Made by a program: the position numbers and the translations under genes
NCBI RefSeq assembly: GCF_002917105.1
Contig: NZ_PQFZ01000001.1
Span: 62,001-126,000 of the forward strand
Direction: 5' to 3'
Length of the DNA stretch: 64,000 bases
DNA from: Allobosea psychrotolerans
GTDB lineage: Bacteria > Pseudomonadota > Alphaproteobacteria > Rhizobiales > Beijerinckiaceae
Part shown: piece by piece, positions 15,888 to 24,583 of the stretch
Layout: the number at the start of each line of letters is the position of its first letter
Position numbering within the stretch: the first letter of the stretch is position 1
Notes under the pieces: generated by a model
Databases searched by the model: none
Seen by the model: only the letters and a program-made list of their open reading frames with translations
Told to the model about the DNA's origin: nothing

Positions 15888-17213
15888 ATGACCTCCGCTT
15901 CCGCCCCGAGACAGGATGCTTCCGCCTTGGCGCCGGCCATGGCGTGGATCGCCGGCGAGGTTGAAAGCGCTGCCAACGATCTCGGCGCGATGATCGCGGT
16001 CGATACCTCCTTTCCGCCAGGGCGGGGCTATGACGCCTTCGCCGATCTGATGGAGGGGCTGGTCGCGCCGCTCGGCTTCGCGCATGAGCGCGTCGTGGTG
16101 CCCGAGGTGCTTTGGCAGGTGCCAGGCGGCCCGGCATCCGGCCCCCGGACCAATCTCGTCGCGACGCGGCGCAGCGGCAGACCGGTCTGCGGTCTGTACT
16201 TCCATGTCGACACCGTGCCGGCCGCGCCCGGCTGGCAGGGCGATCCGCTGCGCATGGCGCGCGACGGCGACATGCTGATCGGGCTCGGCGCCGCCGACAT
16301 GAAGGGCTGCATCGCAGCCGTGCTGCTGGCGCTGCGCGCGGCGGAGGCCTGCAATGTCGCTCTCGCCTATGATCCGATGCTGCTGTTCTGCACCGACGAG
16401 GAAGGTGGGCTCTATCCCGGGATTCGCTATCTCGCCGAGCAGGGCCGTCTCGAAGGCCATGTCCTGAATTTCAACGGCAGCGCGGAGGCCCGCATCTGGG
16501 CCGGCTGCTTTGGCCTGTTCAACCTGCTGGTGCGGGTGCGCGGCCAGGCGGTGCATGCCGGCGAGGGCAATCGCTCCGGTTCGGGCCTCAACGCGATCGA
16601 GGGCGCGCTGCCATTGCTCAATGCGCTGGCGGTGCTGAAGGCGCGCGTGGCGACGCGTGTCTCGGCCCTTCCGCCGCCGCCAGGCAAGCCGGCGCTCGCG
16701 GCGCAGCTCAACATCGCGACGATCAATGGCGGCACGGCCGGCGGTCAGGTGCCGGCGCTGCTCGAACTGACGCTCAACCGCCGTTACGCGCCCGAGGAAT
16801 CCTTCGAGTCGGCCCTGGCCGAGATCGAGGAGACGATCCTGCGCAGCGTCGCCTCCGTTCCGGGCCTGTCGGTCGAAACCGCCCTGGTCGGTCATCTCGC
16901 CCCGACCTCCGATCCGACCGGGCCGCATTGGCCGCGCTGGCAGCATGCGATGGGACAGGGCTTCGGCTATGCGCCCGAAGAGTTTCGCAAATGGGGTGCT
17001 GCGAGCTGCTCCGATTTCGGCTGGGTCCAGCGCGCCACCGGAATGCAGGAGGTGCTGCTCGGCGGGCTTGGTCGCCCGAGCCGCAACATCCATGCGCCGG
17101 GCGAGCACACCACGACGACCGATGTGGTCGCCCTGGCGCGCAGTGTCCTGGCCTATCTCGCTGCCGATTTCGCGCCTGAACTGATCCCCGAAAACACCTC
17201 GTCCCGAAGCTGA
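15888..17213 (+). CDS. M20-family metallopeptidase (ArgE/DapE type), intact metal site
   Basis: A dinuclear zinc hydrolase that removes an acyl or amino acid group from a small peptide or N-acyl amino acid; 441 residues, cytoplasmic. The metal residues are in place: LYFHVDTVPAAPGW (His and Asp), GAADMKGC (bridging Asp), FCTDEEGGLYPG (general base Glu and ligand Glu) and RNIHAPGEH near the end (final His). The ATG at 15888 matches the family N-terminus; the longer frame from 15657 overlaps the divergent regulator. It is the first gene of an importer operon, 11 bases before the binding protein, so it probably cleaves the imported substrate. Confidence 0.9.
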   Translation: MTSASAPRQDASALAPAMAWIAGEVESAANDLGAMIAVDTSFPPGRGYDAFADLMEGLVAPLGFAHERVVVPEVLWQVPGGPASGPRTNLVATRRSGRPVCGLYFHVDTVPAAPGWQGDPLRMARDGDMLIGLGAADMKGCIAAVLLALRAAEACNVALAYDPMLLFCTDEEGGLYPGIRYLAEQGRLEGHVLNFNGSAEARIWAGCFGLFNLLVRVRGQAVHAGEGNRSGSGLNAIEGALPLLNALAVLKARVATRVSALPPPPGKPALAAQLNIATINGGTAGGQVPALLELTLNRRYAPEESFESALAEIEETILRSVASVPGLSVETALVGHLAPTSDPTGPHWPRWQHAMGQGFGYAPEEFRKWGAASCSDFGWVQRATGMQEVLLGGLGRPSRNIHAPGEHTTTTDVVALARSVLAYLAADFAPELIPENTSSRS

Positions 17214-17224
17214 AGGAGCGCCCC

Positions 17225-18784
17225 ATGCCGAGCGTCAATCGTCGCCATTTCCTCGCCGCCTCCGCTGCGCTCAGCGGTCTTGCCATGACCGGCTTCGATG
17301 CCGTGGCGCAGGCCCAGGCTCCCCGCCGGGGCGGCACGCTGCGCGTCAGCGTCGACCAGGCCGTGGCCAAGCTGAACCCGCTCGTGACCCGGGTGAACCC
17401 GGAATATCTGGTCTCGGAACTGCTCTATTCCGCGCTCACGCGCCTCAAGGTCGATATGAGCGTCGAGCCGGATCTCGCCGAATCCTGGAGTAACTCCGCC
17501 GACCTGCTCGAATGGACCTTTGTCCTGCGCAAGGGCGTGACCTTCCATGACGGCAGCGCCTTCACGGCCGCCGACGTGGTCGCGACCTTCGAGGCGATCC
17601 TCGACGCCAAGACCGCCTCGCCGGCGCGCCAGAATGTCGGCCCTATCAGCAAGGTCGCGGCGAAGGACGACACCACCGTCGTCTTCACCCTCTCGGCGCC
17701 CTATGCCGACCTGCCGGTGGCGCTGGCCTATACCAACGCCAAGATCGTGCCCGCTGCCGTGATCAAGGCCGGGCTTGGCCGTCTCGACCGTGAAGCTGTC
17801 GGCACCGGCCCGTTCAAGCTGGTCTCCTTCGAGCCGGAGCGGCTCATCGTGGTCGCCCGCAACGACGCCTATTACGACAAGGCGCGGCCCTATCTCGATC
17901 GCGTCGATGTCGTGGTCTACCCCGACATCAGCGCCGAAAGCTCGGCCCTGATCGCCGGCGACACCGACCTGATCTCGACCGCCCAGCCGACCGAGTATGG
18001 CCGGCTGGCGAAGGCTGCCGGCGTCAAGGGGCTGCGCGTCGCCTCGGGTCAGTTCTGCAACGTCAATTTCGGCTGCGACACCAAGCCCTTCAGCGATGTG
18101 CGGGTGCGCCAGGCGCTGGCCCTGACGGTGGACCGCACCGCGATGGTCGATTTCGTCACCGAGGGCTACGGCACGCCGGGCAACGACACCCCGCTCAACG
18201 CCGCCTATCGCTTCTATTCCGAGCAGGCGCTGAAGAAGCCCGACATCGCCAAGGCCAAGGCGCTGCTGGCCGAGGCCGGCTATCCCAACGGCCTCGAGGC
18301 GACGCTGATCGCCTCCGACCGTCCGTCGCTGCGCACCCAGATGGCGGTCGCGCTGCGCGAGATGGCCAAGCCAGCCGGCTTCCGCATCAATGTCGAGACG
18401 ATGCCGCATGCGACCTATCTCGACCAGGTCTGGAAGAAGGGCTCGTTCTATGTCGGCTTCTACAACATGCAGCCTACGGCCGACGCCATCTTCGCGCTGC
18501 TCTACACCTCCAACGCCGCCTGGAACGAGACGCGCTGGAACAACGCCGCTTTCGACAAGGTGGTGAACGAGGCGCGTGCGACGGTCGACGAGGCCAAGCG
18601 CCGCGAGCTCTACGGGCAGGCGCAGGCGCTGATGAACGCCGAGGTCCCTTCGATCATTCCGACCTTCTTCGATCTGCTCGCCGCCCGGCGCGACTGGGTG
18701 CAAGGCTATGAATTGCATCCGCGCGGCGCGGTGTTCCGGCTCGATCATGTCTCGCTGGGCGCCAACGCGCCCAAGCGCGCCTGA
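17225..18784 (+). CDS. Oligopeptide-type ABC transporter substrate-binding protein (SBP family 5)
   Basis: Periplasmic solute receptor of 519 residues. The N-terminus VNRRHFLAASAALSGLAM is a twin-arginine signal with cleavage near AQAQA. The mature part begins RRGGTLRVSVDQ and has the class 5 signatures WTFVLRKGVTFHDGSAFTA and VGTGPFKLVSFEPE. An AAGGAG site precedes the ATG. It belongs to the operon with two permeases (from 18801 and 19741) and an ATPase (from 20562). The family takes di- and oligopeptides, nickel chelates, sugars or opines, so the ligand is unproven. Flanking peptidase-type genes favour a peptide-like ligand. Confidence 0.93.
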   Translation: MPSVNRRHFLAASAALSGLAMTGFDAVAQAQAPRRGGTLRVSVDQAVAKLNPLVTRVNPEYLVSELLYSALTRLKVDMSVEPDLAESWSNSADLLEWTFVLRKGVTFHDGSAFTAADVVATFEAILDAKTASPARQNVGPISKVAAKDDTTVVFTLSAPYADLPVALAYTNAKIVPAAVIKAGLGRLDREAVGTGPFKLVSFEPERLIVVARNDAYYDKARPYLDRVDVVVYPDISAESSALIAGDTDLISTAQPTEYGRLAKAAGVKGLRVASGQFCNVNFGCDTKPFSDVRVRQALALTVDRTAMVDFVTEGYGTPGNDTPLNAAYRFYSEQALKKPDIAKAKALLAEAGYPNGLEATLIASDRPSLRTQMAVALREMAKPAGFRINVETMPHATYLDQVWKKGSFYVGFYNMQPTADAIFALLYTSNAAWNETRWNNAAFDKVVNEARATVDEAKRRELYGQAQALMNAEVPSIIPTFFDLLAARRDWVQGYELHPRGAVFRLDHVSLGANAPKRA

Positions 18785-18800
18785 GAACGGGTCAACGCGC

Positions 18801-19748
18801 GTGTCGCCGGCCTATATCCTCAAGCGTATCGTGCTGGTCGGCTACACGCTGCTCGTCGTGTCGCTCATTGTCTTCGCGATCACCCAGATTCTGCCGGCCG
18901 ACGCGGCCGTCATGATGCTGGGTGAGAACGCGACGGCCGAGGCGCTCAGCGCGCTGCGCGCCAAGATGGGCCTCGACGCATCGATCTGGGCGCAATACGG
19001 CCATTGGCTCGCCGGCGTGCTGCGCGGCGATTTCGGCGTCTCGATGCGCACCGGCCAGCCGGTCGGTCCGGTGATGATGGAGGCGCTCGGCCGCTCGCTG
19101 CTGCTCGCCTTGTTCTCGATCGTGCTGATGCTGGTGCTGGCCCTGCCGCTCGGCATCATCGCTGCGGTCAGGCGCGGCCGCATCGCCGATCTTCTGGTCA
19201 GCGTGATCTCCTATATCGGGGTCTCGCTGCCGGAGTTCGTCACCGCCACGCTTGTCGTACTGGTGCTGGCCGATTGGCTGCAATGGTTGCCGGCGACGGG
19301 CTATGTGCCGCTGACCGAGAATCCGTTGCAGGGCCTCAGGCATCTCGTCCTGCCGGTCTTGACCATCTCGGTGATCCTGATCGCGCATGTCTCGCGCATG
19401 GTGCGCTCGGAACTGGTCGATGTGCTGCACACCGACTATGTCCGCGCCGCCCGCCTCAAGGGGCTGCCGAAGCGCACGGTTCTCTACAAGCATGCGCTGC
19501 GCAACGCGCTGCTGCCGACGATCACCATCGTGGCGCTCGATATCGGCTATCTGCTCGGCGGCGTCATCGTGGTCGAGGAGATCTTCGCACTGCCCGGCAT
19601 CGGCCGCCAGCTCATCGTCGCGATCCAGAGCCGCGACCTGCCCTCGATCCAGGCCGGCGCGCTGATCATGGCCGCGACCTATGCCATCGCCAGCTTCCTC
19701 GCCGACATCGCCTATGCCCGGCTCGACCGGAGAATCCAGTATGATTGA
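18801..19748 (+). CDS. ABC transporter permease (DppB type)
   Basis: First membrane subunit of the importer, 315 residues with about six transmembrane helices. The GTG at 18801 gives VSPAYILKRIVLVGYTLLVV, the usual DppB start just before the first helix. The open frame from 18708 overlaps the binding-protein gene and adds non-membrane residues. The ATPase-contact loop is DYVRAARLKGLPKRTVLYKH followed by ALRNALLP, and the C-terminal half has the family pattern GGVIVVEEIFALPGIGRQLI. It overlaps the next permease by 8 bases. Confidence 0.93.
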   Translation: MSPAYILKRIVLVGYTLLVVSLIVFAITQILPADAAVMMLGENATAEALSALRAKMGLDASIWAQYGHWLAGVLRGDFGVSMRTGQPVGPVMMEALGRSLLLALFSIVLMLVLALPLGIIAAVRRGRIADLLVSVISYIGVSLPEFVTATLVVLVLADWLQWLPATGYVPLTENPLQGLRHLVLPVLTISVILIAHVSRMVRSELVDVLHTDYVRAARLKGLPKRTVLYKHALRNALLPTITIVALDIGYLLGGVIVVEEIFALPGIGRQLIVAIQSRDLPSIQAGALIMAATYAIASFLADIAYARLDRRIQYD

Positions 19749-20565
19749 GCTGTTGCGCCGCGTGCTGCGCTCGCCGCAGGGAGCGCTCGGGCTCGTCCTG
19801 GTCGGGCTGATCCTGCTCGTGGTCATCCTGGGCCCATGGATTGCGCCTTACGACCCAGAAAGCCTCGCGCCGCTGCAGCGCTACAAGCCGCCGAGCGCGC
19901 TGTTCTGGCTTGGTACCGACCAATATGGCCGCGACATCCTGAGCCGCCTGCTGCATGGCGCACGCGCCACCGTGGTGATGGCGGTGTTCGCGACCGCGCT
20001 CGGCACGCTGGCTGGCGCCGTGATCGGCACGATCTCGGCCTTTCTCGGCGGCCGCAGCGACGAGGCGATCATGCGCACCGTCGATGCGGTGATGGCGATC
20101 CCGAGCCTGTTGCTGGCCCTGCTGATCGTCAACCTGCTCGGCAAGAGCAGCTGGAACGCGCTGCTTGCCATCGCCATCGCCTTCACGCCCGGCATGGCGC
20201 GGGTGACGCGTTCGGTCGCGCTTGCCGTGCGCAAGCAGGATTATGTCAACGCCGCCATCGCGCGCGGCGAGAGCGCGCGCTTCATCGTCTGGCGCGAGAT
20301 GCTGCCCAATGTCGTGGCGCCGATCATCGTCGAGATGACGATCCGCGTCGCCTTTGCCGTGATGCTGTTCGCGACCTTGAGCTTCCTTGGGCTGGGCGCC
20401 CAGCCGCCGGCCTCGGAATGGGGGCTGATGGTCGCCGAGGCCAGGCGCTTCATGCATCTGAGCCCGTGGATGATCCTCTGGCCGAGCCTGGCGGTCGCCT
20501 TCGTTGCGATCGGCTTCAACCTGCTCGGCGACGGCCTGCGCGACGCGCTCAACCCGCGCACATGA
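19741..20565 (+). CDS. ABC transporter permease (DppC type)
   Basis: Second membrane subunit, 274 residues. The ATG at 19741 overlaps the end of the upstream permease, as expected for translational coupling. The N-terminus has one hydrophobic helix followed by PYDPESLAPLQRYKPPSA and LGTDQYGRDILSRLLHGAR, the hallmark of DppC/OppC proteins. The ATPase-coupling loop is DYVNAAIARGESARFIVWRE, and the end reads [16 protein letters not shown]. It overlaps the ATPase gene by 4 bases (ATGA). Confidence 0.94.
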   Translation: MIELLRRVLRSPQGALGLVLVGLILLVVILGPWIAPYDPESLAPLQRYKPPSALFWLGTDQYGRDILSRLLHGARATVVMAVFATALGTLAGAVIGTISAFLGGRSDEAIMRTVDAVMAIPSLLLALLIVNLLGKSSWNALLAIAIAFTPGMARVTRSVALAVRKQDYVNAAIARGESARFIVWREMLPNVVAPIIVEMTIRVAFAVMLFATLSFLGLGAQPPASEWGLMVAEARRFMHLSPWMILWPSLAVAFVAIGFNLLGDGLRDALNPRT

Positions 20566-22208
20566 GGTCGTTCATGACGCCGATCCTCGACATCGCCGGC
20601 TACAGCCTCGACTACGCCACGCCCGCCGGCTTCACCCGCGCGCTCGACGCGGTTACGCTCGCCGTCGCCAAGGGCGAGGTGCTCGGCCTCGTCGGCGAAT
20701 CCGGTTCCGGCAAGACCTCGCTCGCCTGGGCGATCATGCGCCATCTGCCGGAGAGCGCCCGGGAGGCCGGCCGAATCCGGCTGGTCGACAAGGAGTTGAC
20801 CACGACCAGCGAGGCCGAGATCGAGGCCATTCGCGGCCGGCGCATCGGCATGGTCTTCCAGGATCCGAGCACCTCGCTCAACCCGACCTTGCCGCTGGGC
20901 GAGCAATTGGCCGAGGTGCTGGAACATCATCGCGGCCTGACGCGCAAGCAGGCCTGGGCCGAGGGCGAGGCGATGCTCGCCCGCGTCGGCCTGAAGGTCC
21001 CGGCCGAGATGATGCGGCGCTATCCGCATGAGGCCTCGGGCGGCGAGAAGCAGCGCGTGGTCATCGCTACCGCCTTCGCCTGCCAGCCGGAATGCATCAT
21101 CTTCGACGAGCCGACCACGGCGCTCGACGTCATCACCGCCCGCCAGATCCTCGATCTGTTCGGCGAGCTGCAGGCCGAGACCGGCGTCGCCTCGCTCTAC
21201 ATCTCGCATGATCTGGCTCTGGTCTCGCGCGTTGCCAATCGCGTCGCGGTGATCCATCGCGGCCGCATCGTCGAGCAGGGCAAGGTGGAGGAGGTCTTTG
21301 CCTCACCGCAGGATGCTTATACGCAAAAGCTGCTCGCCGCCGTGCCGCGACCGGACCATCGCCTGATCGAGGCGGGGCCGGGCCCAGAGGCGAAAGTGCT
21401 GGTCGAGGTCGACAAGGTCAGCGTCCGCTATGGCCGCAAGCCCTTCCTGGCGAAGCTGCTCGGCCGCGAGAACACCCAGTTCACCGGCAATCGCGACGTC
21501 AGCCTCTCCGTGCGCGAGGGCGAGATCCTCGGCATCGTCGGCGAATCCGGCTCGGGCAAGTCGACGCTCGCCAGGGCGCTGACGGGGCTGAACCCGTTCG
21601 AGGGCGAGATCCGTTTCGCCGGCCGCCCGATCGGCGGATTGAAGGATATGGACCGGGCCTATCGCCGCGACGTCCAGATCATCTTCCAGCACCCCGATTC
21701 CTCGCTCAATCCGCGTCAGCGCATCCGCGAGATCCTGTCGCGGCCGCTGGCGCTCTACGGCACGGTCGAGCAACGCGAGGACGCAAAGGCGATCGGCGAG
21801 TTGCTCGAACAGGTGCGCCTGCCGGCGGCTTATGCCGAGCGCTATCCCCACCAGCTCTCAGGCGGCGAGAAGCAGCGCGTGGCGATCGCGCGCGCCTTCG
21901 CCTCGCGGCCGAAGCTGGTGATCTGCGACGAGATCACCTCGGCGCTCGACGTTTCCGTGCAGGCCTCGGTGGTGGAGCTGCTGGTCGATCTGCAGAAGCG
22001 TTTCGGCACCGCCTATCTCTTCATCACCCATGATCTCAACCTGGTGCGCCAGATCGCGCATCGCATCGCGGTGATGTATCGCGGCGACCTCGTCGATCTC
22101 GTCGATGTCGCCGACCTCTCGGGCGGGCAGGTCCATGCCTATACCCGTTCGCTGATCGAGGCCGTTCCGGCCCCTGCTGCTCCCGCATCTGAGCTTCCAA
22201 GGATTTGA
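20562..22208 (+). CDS. Fused double ATP-binding subunit of the oligopeptide-type ABC importer (DppD-DppF fusion)
   Basis: Energises the importer. Two nucleotide-binding domains lie in one 548-residue chain. Domain 1 has Walker A GESGSGKT at 45-52, signature ASGGEKQR at 158-165 and Walker [10 protein letters not shown]. Domain 2 has Walker A GESGSGKS at 327-334, signature LSGGEKQR and Walker [11 protein letters not shown]. Both signatures have SGGE rather than the usual SGGQ. The ATG at 20562 overlaps the permease stop as ATGA; a second in-frame ATG at 20574 is also possible. The downstream M20-like gene begins 2 bases after the stop. Confidence 0.94.
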   Translation: MRSFMTPILDIAGYSLDYATPAGFTRALDAVTLAVAKGEVLGLVGESGSGKTSLAWAIMRHLPESAREAGRIRLVDKELTTTSEAEIEAIRGRRIGMVFQDPSTSLNPTLPLGEQLAEVLEHHRGLTRKQAWAEGEAMLARVGLKVPAEMMRRYPHEASGGEKQRVVIATAFACQPECIIFDEPTTALDVITARQILDLFGELQAETGVASLYISHDLALVSRVANRVAVIHRGRIVEQGKVEEVFASPQDAYTQKLLAAVPRPDHRLIEAGPGPEAKVLVEVDKVSVRYGRKPFLAKLLGRENTQFTGNRDVSLSVREGEILGIVGESGSGKSTLARALTGLNPFEGEIRFAGRPIGGLKDMDRAYRRDVQIIFQHPDSSLNPRQRIREILSRPLALYGTVEQREDAKAIGELLEQVRLPAAYAERYPHQLSGGEKQRVAIARAFASRPKLVICDEITSALDVSVQASVVELLVDLQKRFGTAYLFITHDLNLVRQIAHRIAVMYRGDLVDLVDVADLSGGQVHAYTRSLIEAVPAPAAPASELPRI

Positions 22209-22210
22209 CG

Positions 22211-23428
22211 ATGGATCGCGCTGCCCTCCTGGCTCGTCTCGACGAGAAAGCCGCCCTCGATTTCCTCAGCGCCATGGTGCGCCACAAGAGCTATTCGGAG
22301 ACGGAAGGCGAGCGCGTGCTCGCCGCCTTCATGGCCGATAAGATGCGTGAGATCGGCATCGAGGCCGAATTGCAGCCGGTCGTCGGCGAGCGCGTCAACG
22401 CCATCGGCCGCTGGAAGGGAACCGGCGGCGGCAAGAGCCTGCTGTTCAACGGCCATCTCGACACCAACCCGGCAACCGAGGGCTGGACGGTCGATCCCTG
22501 GGGTGGGCTGGTCGACAAGGAGTTCATCTACGGCATCGGCGTCTCCAACATGAAGGCCGGCGACGCCGCCTATTTCTGCGCGGTCAAGACGCTGATCGAC
22601 GCCGGCGTGAAGTTGAAGGGCGATGTCGTGCTGACCTATGTGGTCGGCGAATTGCAGGGCGGCGTCGGCACGGTCGCGGCGATCAGGAACGGGGTGAAGG
22701 CCGACTATTTCATCAACTCCGAGCCGAGCGACCTGCAGGCCATCACGATGCATGCCTGCGCCTTCACCTTCGTGATCGAGCTGACCGGCAACACCCGCCA
22801 TCTCTCCAAGCGCGAGCAGGCGGTCGATGCCATCGTCGCGGCCTGCGACCTGATCCCGCGCCTCAACGCCATGACTTTCTCCGGCGCGAAATCCGATGAG
22901 CACCGCTCGATCAACCGCGTCCATGTCGGCGTGGTTCGCGGTGCGCTTGGCAAGGAGCTGCACGAATGGCGCGCGCCGCAGGTCGCCGACTTCGCCCGGA
23001 TCAAGGGGTCGGGGCGCTATGCGCCGGGCCAGACCGAGGCCGGCGCCATCGCCGACATGCGCCGCGAGCTCGATGCGCTGGAGGCGCGCTTCCCCGGCCT
23101 CAAGGCGACGATCCGCACCGAGAAGGAAGAGGGCCACCGGTCGATGCCGGCCTTCGAGGTCGCCAGGGACGCCCGCATCGTCAAGACGATCAACGCCGCC
23201 TATCAGGAGGTGCGCGGCGAGGCGCAGCCGACGGGGGCGATCGCGCCTCCCGGCTTCTTCGGTACCGATGCCGGCCATTTCTATGCCGAACTCGGCATGG
23301 AAGGCATCGTCTGCGGGCCGGGCGGGCGCTACAACACCATGCCCGATGAGCGCGTCGAGATCGTCGACTATCTCGCCATGATCCGGATCTACATGCTCTG
23401 CATCCTCGATATCTGCGAGATCGCCTGA
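22211..23428 (+). CDS. M20-like protein with a degenerate metal site
   Basis: A 405-residue member of the ArgE/DapE fold. It keeps NGHLDTNP (His82, Asp84), the putative general base Glu147 in VVGELQGG and SEP (Glu171). The bridging Asp of the usual DMKGG motif is Asn113 (SNMKAG), the second Glu of DEE is Leu148, and the final His is Asn375 (YNTMPDE). Three of the five canonical zinc ligands are therefore changed. It may be a single-metal enzyme, use another chemistry or be non-catalytic. The ATG at 22211 is preferred over a TTG two codons upstream. It lies between the importer ATPase and the M24-like gene, tightly coupled to both. Confidence 0.85.
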   Translation: MDRAALLARLDEKAALDFLSAMVRHKSYSETEGERVLAAFMADKMREIGIEAELQPVVGERVNAIGRWKGTGGGKSLLFNGHLDTNPATEGWTVDPWGGLVDKEFIYGIGVSNMKAGDAAYFCAVKTLIDAGVKLKGDVVLTYVVGELQGGVGTVAAIRNGVKADYFINSEPSDLQAITMHACAFTFVIELTGNTRHLSKREQAVDAIVAACDLIPRLNAMTFSGAKSDEHRSINRVHVGVVRGALGKELHEWRAPQVADFARIKGSGRYAPGQTEAGAIADMRRELDALEARFPGLKATIRTEKEEGHRSMPAFEVARDARIVKTINAAYQEVRGEAQPTGAIAPPGFFGTDAGHFYAELGMEGIVCGPGGRYNTMPDERVEIVDYLAMIRIYMLCILDICEIA

Positions 23429-23431
23429 GCG

Positions 23432-24568
23432 ATGTTCGCGCCCGCGGAATTCGCCGGCCGCGTCGCCAGGGCGCGGGCGGCGATGGTCGGGGCCGGTGTC
23501 GATCTCCTTTTGATCGACCATGCCGAATGCCTGGCCTGGCTGACCGGCTACACCGTCTCGGAGACGATGTATCGCGCGGCTTTCCTGCCGCTCGAAGGTG
23601 AACCCTGGTTCGTGCTGCGCGAACTCGACGCGCAGCCCTGCCGCAACGCCTGCTGGTTTTCCGACATCCGGGGCTTTGCCGATACGGCGGAGCCACATGC
23701 GGTGATGGCCGAGGCGATCCGCGCCCGGGGCCATGCCGCCTCCCGGATCGGGGCCGACCACACTTCCTATGGCTTCACGGCTGCGACGCGCGACCGGCTC
23801 CAGGCGCTCCTCCCGGAGGCACACTTCGCCGACATGCCGGGCGCCGGCGACCTGCTGCGCCAGGTCAAATCCGAGGCCGAGATCGCGCTGCTGGCGCAGG
23901 CGGCCGGGATCGCCGACAAGGCCATGGCAGCCATCGTGGCGAAGGCGCGGCCGGGGTTGTCACCGCGAGCAGCGGCGGCGATTGCGGCTGCGAGCTTCCT
24001 GGAGAACGGTGCCGATACCGGCGAAACGGGGCCGATCGTGCCCGGCATCGGCGACCACGAGTTCCTGCATGGCGCGATGACCGCGCAGCCGCTCGCCGAC
24101 GGCGATGTGCTGCATGTCGAATTGATCCCGAAGGTCGCGAATTATGGCGCAAGGCTGATGCGGCCGGTGCTGATCGGCTCGGACCGGCGCGGTCTTGCAC
24201 CATTGGCCGAGCGGCTCGTCGCCCTGCAGGACCGGCAATTCGCAGCGATGCGGCCGGGCGCTCTCGCTGGCGAGGTTGACGCCGTCCTGCGCGAGGCGGT
24301 GCTCGCTGAGCGCCTGCGGCCGACTTACGACAATGTCAGCGGCTATACGCTCGGGCTGTACGCGCGGACGCCGCGCCCGAGCGATTTTTCGCGCGTCTTC
24401 CTGCCCAATTCGACATGGCGACTGGAGGAGGGCATGGTCTTCCACATGTATGTCTCGGCCGGCGGGCTCGGCTTCAGCGAGACCATCGTCGTTCGTGCCG
24501 GCGGCGGGGAGCGATTGACCGGGACGGCGAGGGCGTTGCTGCGGGCCGGCGGCCCGCAGCGCTCCTGA
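23432..24568 (+). CDS. M24-like (creatinase/prolidase fold) protein lacking most metal ligands
   Basis: A 378-residue protein with an N-terminal creatinase-type domain (DLLLIDHAECLAWLTGYTV) and a pita-bread C-terminal domain. In active M24 peptidases two Asp, one His and two Glu bind the metals. Here the matching places read HVELIPKVANYGARLMR (Glu230 and Arg or Leu instead of the Asp pair), SGYTLGLYARTP (Tyr305 for His) and VFHMYVSAG (Tyr340 or Val for Glu); only Glu350 in GFSET remains. This suggests a metal-free hydrolase, as in creatinase, or a binding role. It is the last gene of the importer operon, 3 bases after the M20-like gene. Confidence 0.85.
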   Translation: MFAPAEFAGRVARARAAMVGAGVDLLLIDHAECLAWLTGYTVSETMYRAAFLPLEGEPWFVLRELDAQPCRNACWFSDIRGFADTAEPHAVMAEAIRARGHAASRIGADHTSYGFTAATRDRLQALLPEAHFADMPGAGDLLRQVKSEAEIALLAQAAGIADKAMAAIVAKARPGLSPRAAAAIAAASFLENGADTGETGPIVPGIGDHEFLHGAMTAQPLADGDVLHVELIPKVANYGARLMRPVLIGSDRRGLAPLAERLVALQDRQFAAMRPGALAGEVDAVLREAVLAERLRPTYDNVSGYTLGLYARTPRPSDFSRVFLPNSTWRLEEGMVFHMYVSAGGLGFSETIVVRAGGGERLTGTARALLRAGGPQRS

Positions 24569-24583
24569 CCGGCATCCAGCCTC

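Noticed and set aside
23432..24568. Calling this gene an active Xaa-Pro aminopeptidase
   Set aside because: Four of the five metal ligands of the family are missing, so that name would overstate the evidence.
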